Source: Phialocephala subalpina
Taxonomy: Eukaryota; Ascomycota; Leotiomycetes; Helotiales; Mollisiaceae
Length of the DNA stretch: 64,000 nucleotides
NCBI GenBank assembly: GCA_900073065.1
Contig: FJOG01000006.1
Span: forward strand, 2,061,343-2,125,342
Reading direction: 5' to 3'
Below are positions 58,316 through 64,000 of this stretch, in pieces. The notes under the pieces are model-generated. The model saw nothing but the letters and a program-made list of their open reading frames with translations. It was not told where the DNA came from and ran no database searches. The translations under genes were made by a program, and so were the position numbers. How positions within the stretch are numbered: the first letter of the stretch is position 1; each line of letters opens with the position of its first letter.

Positions 58316-58781
58316 CTGAAACTGGGATGGCCGGAAAAGAATGTCCAGAAGAGACACTAGCAGTAGAAATAGAAATGTAAGAAATGTGGTATCCGACTGT
58401 CTAGCCCGATTGCGAATCGCGGGACGTGGTGAGATGGAGTATGCACGGTAGACCAAGAACCATCATCAGTATGTAGGAGAAACATGTTGGGCGATTGAAG
58501 TTGGGTGCATGCGCTGTTATACTCTTGAGCCAGGAGCGAGTTGATACACATGGCGCTGAGGCTACCCTCACACACCAACCCCAAACATAGCTCTGGTATA
58601 ACCCAAGCAGGAACGACCTGGAAAGCGTTGAATCATGACTTATCTTGTAGGGAATAAACTGCCCCTTGGGATCAATACTGCATGGACGTAGTCGTCGCAT
58701 TGGTAACACTGCCACCAATAGCAAAGGATAATAACAAAACTAGGCATCGAAGACGACTACATTCGGCACGCAGTTTCGGTG

Positions 58782-59777
58782 TCATCCAAACCGAATATAG
58801 TCCCAGCTGAATAGCTGGTCGTCCACTGGTGGTCGTCCTGATTCAAGCTGTCTGATCTGAGCTCTCGGGAATTTCCAATCTGGAGCTGTGACCTTCTCCC
58901 CCCCAAAAACAATTTTAACATCCTTTTCAAACAGATACAAAGGTCCAAAGAACGCTGAGCCGTTTTCAATAGGATGTAGACTCAATGTGGCCGTCTTCCA
59001 CTCTCTCGACTCCCTACGTCTAAGCATTGGGATCAAGTTCATCTCCGCTATCCGTCTTATATGCGCTTCGACTTTGGCCGCTTTGGTCAACCGCCCTCGT
59101 TCGTCCCGTTCTAATGGCTGAGCTTCGCCCAGAATGGCTATTGCCGGAGCAAAATACGGCCTTCCTGGATCATCGTCTTCCTCCTCCTCCCTGTCAGGCG
59201 AATTCCTGAAGGCCTCGGTGGCCCAACCTCGATATTCCTCGTCTTCATTGCCCCATTGATCCACAAAGTTATAATAATCAGGGTCGAACCCCTCGTCGAA
59301 TTCCTCCAAGGTCACCGTAAAGGTAAATTGGACTAATCCTTTGAGCTTTCGCAGGATCGTGGCAGGCGATATCTGTTCGACTGGGAATGCATGGCTGGAG
59401 TCTCGCAGACCAAGCCAGATACTTTGAGTGCATGCGAAGTGTCGCACTCGATCAAGATTTTCAATGTCGAAAAATGATTTCTGCATCGGCCTGTATTTAA
59501 ACATCATGTCGCCAAGGAGGAGAACATCTGTGTTGGGATGGAACAAGACACCGAGAAATCGTGTAGCAGAGTTGCGAGCCTCCTTGCAGACCATATCTAC
59601 AGAGTCAGGCACAACTGAATCGCGTCGTATCTCCCAACGGAGCTTCGAAGGGTTGCAGTTGTATCGGAGTTGTAGAACGCGGATTCGAGGTGCCCATCTC
59701 CATATCTGGACTCGCAATTCATGTGGAAGCGACGAGAATCGGTGGAATTCAGGTACAGCTGAAGCTTCTGTAGCCAT
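58782..59777 (-). CDS. 2EXR-domain protein
   Basis: Intronless, 331 residues from the Met at 59777; an upstream in-frame start would add 30 unlikely residues. Residues 10-30 (FHRFSSLPHELRVQIWRWA) are the 2EXR/F-box-like signature of a very large fungal family of unknown function. They are followed by DSVDMVCKEARNSATRFL, the usual second block, and FHPNTDVLLLGD. The middle is acidic (DREEEEDDDPGRP). There is no signal peptide or membrane segment. An adaptor role like that of F-box proteins has been suggested for such proteins but is not established. Confidence 0.82.
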   Translation of the reverse strand: MATEASAVPEFHRFSSLPHELRVQIWRWAPRIRVLQLRYNCNPSKLRWEIRRDSVVPDSVDMVCKEARNSATRFLGVLFHPNTDVLLLGDMMFKYRPMQKSFFDIENLDRVRHFACTQSIWLGLRDSSHAFPVEQISPATILRKLKGLVQFTFTVTLEEFDEGFDPDYYNFVDQWGNEDEEYRGWATEAFRNSPDREEEEDDDPGRPYFAPAIAILGEAQPLERDERGRLTKAAKVEAHIRRIAEMNLIPMLRRRESREWKTATLSLHPIENGSAFFGPLYLFEKDVKIVFGGEKVTAPDWKFPRAQIRQLESGRPPVDDQLFSWDYIRFG

Positions 59778-60490
59778 ATTTTGGCGTCGAATTTGATGAT
59801 TGCTTGGAGTATGAGGTCTGCCAGAAGAGAAGAAGAAATTCTTGTGAAGGTGAGAGGTCGACGTCAATGGGATAGATAGCAGAGCCGCCTAGCATCCACG
59901 ATCCCTGCAATCCCATCCAATCATCCTCCAAATATCAAGAGATCCTAGATTGTAACCCTAGTCCCGAAGTAGCTAGCGTGGTTTTAAAATCTTTATCAGT
60001 TTTGACTTCTTGATAGAAATTTGGATCTCGCTTCAGAGGCTTGAGACGTGCAACAAAAGAATCCGCTAATGTCCTAAGACAATTGGGACATTTGGAAAGT
60101 CAAAGTGACCCAACTCAACCTCCCTCCAGCTTCAAAGACACTTACTGGGAACACCTCCTCTCCGAAGAAAAAACGGTTCACATCAAAAACTCACGTCTAG
60201 ACACAAACGAGAACAATGTAAAAAACCACTCAAGATCAAGATCAGATGGTAAGGCAACCACCATCCTAAGTTCCAAGCGACCCAGCTCAACTTCCGGAAT
60301 CTTCGAGGATCTTTGGTGGAATATGCCTCACCTCTCCCCAGCGAACAATGAATTTGACACCAAGAACTCACGTTCAAATGAAAAATGAGGCAGTAACGAG
60401 TCACTCGATATCAGGATCACAAGTGGTGAAGGTAGAAACATAACACAGGACTTCGCACTCGAGGGCACGGTTGAAAGACCGCGTTACATT
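59778..60490. other. Intergenic, one dispersed-motif copy
   Basis: No firm gene. A plus-strand frame at 60041-60388 begins inside a copy of the GACGTGCAACAAAA motif (60043-60060) and is probably repeat-derived. The following CTAATGTCCTA and TTGGGACATT match the copy at 16824. Confidence 0.5.
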
Positions 60491-61476
60491 TCATCGATCT
60501 GACATCGCTGAGCCATTCGAACTCGACCCATTCATAGTTGCCTTGCTCTTCTTCTTCCTCAAGCTTCCTTTCCCTGTATCTTTCTCTTCCACAACCCCAA
60601 TCCTCATCGTATACTGCGGCGTAGCATGCCCATTCGTCTTCTCCTTCGGCGATGGACCTTTCACACCCCCATTCGCCCTTGCAACTTTCCCATCGCCAAC
60701 CTGTACCATCCCAGCAGGTCTTGCCGGGATCGATTGCAGAACAGCCAAAACCACATACACAACTCCAACACCAAGCGTAATCAAATCCAGAATATGCACG
60801 ATCCACCAAATATGCTGCGTCCCCAACGCACAATTCACAAACTCAAACCTCCAATCCCACTCCTCCCTATCAAACCAAAGACTCAACAATCCCGCATTTC
60901 CCCCAAAATCACCCATCATGGATCTCAACGTCAGCTCTCTCAAGCCTGGGATATCCATCTCTTCCGTCACCCCTGTTGCTACTGCTTGAGGATATTTGGT
61001 AGCAGCCCATTCTCTCTCTGGTGGGGAAGATTGGTTGATATAATGATAGACATCGCAGCCTTCATGATCGTGTCCGTTTAGGATGACGCCATGACGACCA
61101 AAGCCGTGGCCCGGAACGTCGGTGTTGCCGCTCATGCCAAAGATACCTTCCAGGAATCCCTTGCTTGCGTCTCTTGACAGGTGGTTCTGCTCCTTAACCC
61201 CATTCCCAAATTCCCCATCGAAGAAATCGAAGAACGGTCCATCGACACAAACACCCTCTTCTTTGAACAACGGGATATGCGTCAACACGATCGTGAAATG
61301 TGCTGCTCGAGTGACGTCTTGAGAAGTAGTTATAACGCCGTTGAGGAAATTGTACGTTTCGTCTTGGAGTTCTTTCGTCCCTGCTGGTGTGTCGAGATTC
61401 ATATCGTTCAGGACGATGATTCTCAATTCCGGGATCTCTTTCTCCTCTTCTCCATCATCGGCGGTAGTGTTGGTAG

Positions 61477-61726
61477 GGAGATGGAACCTCATCTCATAAT
61501 TCGCTTTCCCAAACATCCTCGTGAACCTCGCCATCCTCGCCTGGTCGATATCGCCCGCATACCCAATATCGTGATTCCCCGCCACATTGATAATCCTCGT
61601 CTTCCACTCCTCTTTCTCCTCTCCAAGTATCATAGCCTGTATCTCGTTGGAAGGCTGACTTGTCAACCCTTCATCGACCTTAACACCCCCCTTAAAAACC
61701 CGATTCCAAAACCTCCACCCCCTCCG
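61477..61726. repeat. 250-bp tandem duplication, copy 1
   Basis: This segment is base-for-base identical to 61727-61976. It encodes the GNHD-containing part of the Ted1-like protein and is continuous with the intact C-terminal half. Confidence 0.95.
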
Positions 61727-61976
61727 GGAGATGGAACCTCATCTCATAATTCGCTTTCCCAAACATCCTCGTGAACCTCGCCATCCTCGCCTGGTCGATA
61801 TCGCCCGCATACCCAATATCGTGATTCCCCGCCACATTGATAATCCTCGTCTTCCACTCCTCTTTCTCCTCTCCAAGTATCATAGCCTGTATCTCGTTGG
61901 AAGGCTGACTTGTCAACCCTTCATCGACCTTAACACCCCCCTTAAAAACCCGATTCCAAAACCTCCACCCCCTCCG
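61727..61976. repeat. 250-bp tandem duplication, copy 2
   Basis: Identical to copy 1. On its right it is fused directly to the N-terminal coding part (HWHKFLDH), from which it should be separated by roughly 80-90 more codons. Confidence 0.95.
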
Positions 61977-62299
61977 TGGTCGAGGAATTTGTGCCAGTGA
62001 GGGAGCTTCGCGGCTTCGACGTTGTCGATTGAGGAGTCGCCTTCGAGTTGTGGGTCTCCCAATGCAAGCAATCTGAACGGCGCTATCTTCTCATCATTGC
62101 TGAATGAGGTGTGCTGTAGGAGGGTATCGAGGTAGCTCGTCGTACGAGAGCTGAGGAATTTCGAGGAGAGACCATCTTGCGATGGGGATGGAAATGCGCA
62201 GAGATGGAATACTGGATACAAGTAAAGATAGGAAGAAAGGATCAATGAAAGTGGTACAAGAAGAAATAAAGCGTATCGAAGCACGCAGAGAAGAAACAT

Positions 62300-62916
62300 G
62301 GAGACTGCATTTGTGGCAGAAGGAAGAGAGGTTGGAATATTTTTGAGAAAGGGGTCGCGAAAATGATTGCCGGGGATAAATGGTGGACGCGCCGTGGCAC
62401 GTGATGTCATAGTCTATTTTTGGCAGCCCAGGTCCCCCTTTCAAGGTTTCCGACACTTTACGACATTTTTTCTCGAGGAGGAAATGTGAGAAAAGAAGTT
62501 CCATTTGAAGACTTACAGTTACTGTTCAGGGCTCTGAAGCCATAACCTAGGCACCTCTCAGTCGTCCACAACCGTTAAAAACTCAAAACCGCCGCAATCC
62601 GTCCCAATCCGTCCAAAACCGTTGAAATCTCAAAACCCTCCAAAACCGACCATCTTGCGATGTGCAACAAAACTTCCGGTATTAGGAAAGAACACGTGAA
62701 GTGATATTGCATTCGAAGTGAGGCCTGATCGAAAGGCCGTCCAGTCTCATCAAAGTAGAAACAGCGTTGGTATCGTCACGGTTCTGAGATGGAAGCAAAT
62801 TCAAAGTCATAAAGCATCATTCTTCGTTGTAAACATGCAAAGTAAAGAGACCAAAGGCCCAGGTATCATATCCCATCCAATCCTAACTCATCGTCAAGCA
62901 AGCAGTCATCAATCAT
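62300..62916. other. Intergenic with simple repeats and a dispersed-motif copy
   Basis: Between 62560 and 62650 a CAAAACCGTY/CAATCCGTCC-type pattern repeats imperfectly. It is followed at 62656-62677 by one of the best copies of TGCGATGTGCAACAAAAC. No gene. Confidence 0.55.
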
Positions 62917-64000
62917 CTAACCACCTCCACCACCACCACACCCACCGCCGCCTCCTCCACATCCTCCACCTCCTCCGCAGCCACCTCCGCCACCACAGCC
63001 TCCTCCCATCCCACCTCCGCCACACCCACCACCACCCCCACATCCACCCGGCCCACCGCAACCCCCCGCTGCCACACCACCAGAGCAAGTGCCCGCCGCA
63101 CAATTACCAACCATGCCAGCACCCATAGGCATCATACACGGGTCACCCGCATAATACATGCCTCCCATCATCATCGGATACGCCATAAAAGGTCCATACA
63201 TTAGGTATGGATAGCCCCACGCCCCATAGTAATAGTCCTGTCTCAGCGGGACCGGTCTCCCTTTCGCTTGGGCACGCTTACAAGCCTTCTTATACGCTTC
63301 CTCTAACTCGATCTCTCGTCTCTTCCTCAACGCAGCGAAGACGGCTGTCCTAGCATCTGATTCCAGAGGCTTGACTGCGTTATGAGAAGAGATGTGAGCG
63401 CTGTTATCTGGAGGACAAAGTTTCGCTGCTCCAGAATCGTAGAAGTTGTTTAGGACTTTTTCGTGTTTGGATGTTCCGAAGACCTTTGAAGAGGAGGAGA
63501 TGTGTTTCGAGCGGATGGCTTCGCAGTACCAGCATGTACATTCAGAGTATACTTCATTGAAGAGCTTTTGGTATGTTTTGCTGGTCCATTCGAAGCCTGT
63601 GGAGAGGGCGTCTTCGTCGATTTTGTCGTCGTGGTCGATGAACTTTTTGCATTTGATGATTGTGTAGTCGAAATATGACTTTGGTGAGAGTTGGTGAGTG
63701 TGCCAGCCGAGATCGACATCGAGGGTTGGAATGCAGGTGCTTAGAGGGTGGGTGGCGATGATGTGGACGAATCGAGTGTATTTCTGGAGGAGACGGTCCA
63801 TGGTCTGGCGAGCAGCAGGACTGTGAAGCCAGTCAATCTGATGCATCTTGTCAACAAAGACACTCTGTCGAATCACAGCTCCGCCAAGCTCGAGTGCAAA
63901 GACCGAAGGGTTCTCCCAGTATCTGGACATCATCTTGCGGATGGCAAGTCGTTCTTGTCGTTTCAGAATACCACTCTCGAAGACCGACTTGCTGTTGACT
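62917..64000 (-). CDS. Glycine-rich domain-containing protein (GRDP-like), 5' part outside window
   Basis: The frame is open from the right edge to a TAG at 62917, about 361 codons. DVDLGWHTHQLSPKSYFDYT is the hallmark of the GRDP/DUF1399 family, known from plants (stress-related) and fungi. CTCWYCEAIRSKH follows. Then come a basic helical stretch (RKRREIELEEAYKKACKRAQ), a Tyr/Met/Pro-rich segment and a tail of about 60 residues made almost only of Gly and Cys (GGCGGGGG-type units). The upstream sequence ILKRQERLAIRKMMSRYWEN continues in frame, so the N-terminal half lies beyond position 64000. The function of fungal members is unknown. Confidence 0.82.
   Translation of the reverse strand, partial: VNSKSVFESGILKRQERLAIRKMMSRYWENPSVFALELGGAVIRQSVFVDKMHQIDWLHSPAARQTMDRLLQKYTRFVHIIATHPLSTCIPTLDVDLGWHTHQLSPKSYFDYTIIKCKKFIDHDDKIDEDALSTGFEWTSKTYQKLFNEVYSECTCWYCEAIRSKHISSSSKVFGTSKHEKVLNNFYDSGAAKLCPPDNSAHISSHNAVKPLESDARTAVFAALRKRREIELEEAYKKACKRAQAKGRPVPLRQDYYYGAWGYPYLMYGPFMAYPMMMGGMYYAGDPCMMPMGAGMVGNCAAGTCSGGVAAGGCGGPGGCGGGGGCGGGGMGGGCGGGGGCGGGGGCGGGGGGCGGGGGG
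62920..63075 (-). repeat. Gly-Cys codon repeat tract
   Basis: Repeated GGN and TGT/TGC codons give a run of (G)nC units at the C-terminus of the GRDP-like protein. The DNA is a degenerate GGTGG/TGTGG microsatellite-like tract, open in several frames, which explains the overlapping shadow frames there. Confidence 0.8.

Larger units (their letters stand above)
60491..62299 (-). pseudogene. Ted1/MPPE1-like metallophosphoesterase, broken by rearrangement
   Basis: Homologue of yeast Ted1 and mammalian MPPE1/PGAP5, ER enzymes that trim the GPI glycan. A membrane anchor (LRYALFLLVPLSLILSSYLY) follows the start at 62299. Next comes LLALGDPQLEGDSS with the first metal-binding Asp. The C-terminal part from 61726 downward is intact: INVAGNHDIGYAGD, VLTHIPLF, LNGHDHEGCDVYHY, a second membrane segment (ILDLITLGVGVVYVVLAV) and a Lys-rich tail. 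Between these, the region that should carry LGDLLGSQW (second metal ligand) is missing. In its place the downstream 250 bp is present twice in tandem. As 250 is not a multiple of three, the frame breaks at the junction (stop near 61692). Either the gene is dead or the assembly is wrong here. Confidence 0.82.

Noticed and set aside
60041..60388. 115-codon plus-strand open frame as a gene
   Set aside because: It starts within a dispersed repeat copy and its sequence looks repeat-derived.
62903..63122. Extra open frames in the Gly-Cys tract
   Set aside because: The repetitive GGN/TGN tract is open in several frames; only the frame continuous with the GRDP domain is real.

Overview
The window is nuclear DNA of a filamentous ascomycete, most like the Leotiomycetes and their relatives. 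The signs are many short introns (about 46-100 bp) with GTRNGT donors and CTRAC branch sites, HET, 2EXR and F-box families, secreted plant-polymer enzymes (tannase, GH115), and AT-rich blocks whose repeat mismatches are transitions, as repeat-induced point mutation (RIP) leaves. Nothing bacterial, viral or CRISPR-like was seen. The species cannot be named from sequence alone. Most spliced models below were joined by hand and checked by reading-frame closure.

Layout. 1-350 is an AT-rich block. 2-7 kb holds a coiled-coil protein, a small hypothetical ORF and a PAP2-family membrane protein. 8.7-13.1 kb holds a secreted tannase/feruloyl esterase and an amino-acid permease that carries a one-base frameshift. 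14.4-15.5 kb is a decayed F-box gene. 17.2-20.1 kb holds two convergent unknown genes with a minisatellite between their stop codons; one has an unusually long intron carrying copies of a dispersed repeat. 20-25.6 kb is gene-poor apart from one intron-containing tRNA-Leu(AAG). 25.6-36.7 kb holds a Clr5-like protein, an 81-residue protein, mitochondrial NAD-malic enzyme and a BuGZ/ZNF207-type zinc-finger protein. 37.9-44.0 kb holds a secreted GH115 alpha-glucuronidase and a HET protein. 46.6-52.3 kb holds a Ser/Thr-rich membrane protein, a broken beta-lactamase-fold hydrolase, and a broken surface-protein gene interrupted by a 740-bp TIR element. 53.9-64.0 kb holds a double CFEM-like membrane protein, a HET protein, a HET fragment, a PAM2-motif protein, a 2EXR protein, a Ted1-type phosphoesterase broken by a 250-bp duplication, and the 3' part of a glycine-rich-domain protein.

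How the genes fit together. There is no biosynthetic cluster. Tannase and GH115 both suit a plant-associated or litter-decaying life (ester and glucuronic-acid side groups of plant polymers), and HET genes belong to self/non-self recognition. Malic enzyme, the BuGZ homologue and the tRNA are housekeeping. The striking theme is gene decay. Seven loci are visibly broken (permease, F-box, serine hydrolase, surface protein, HET fragment, Ted1-like, and perhaps the first HET gene). They lie close to two repeat families that I could not match to a named element.
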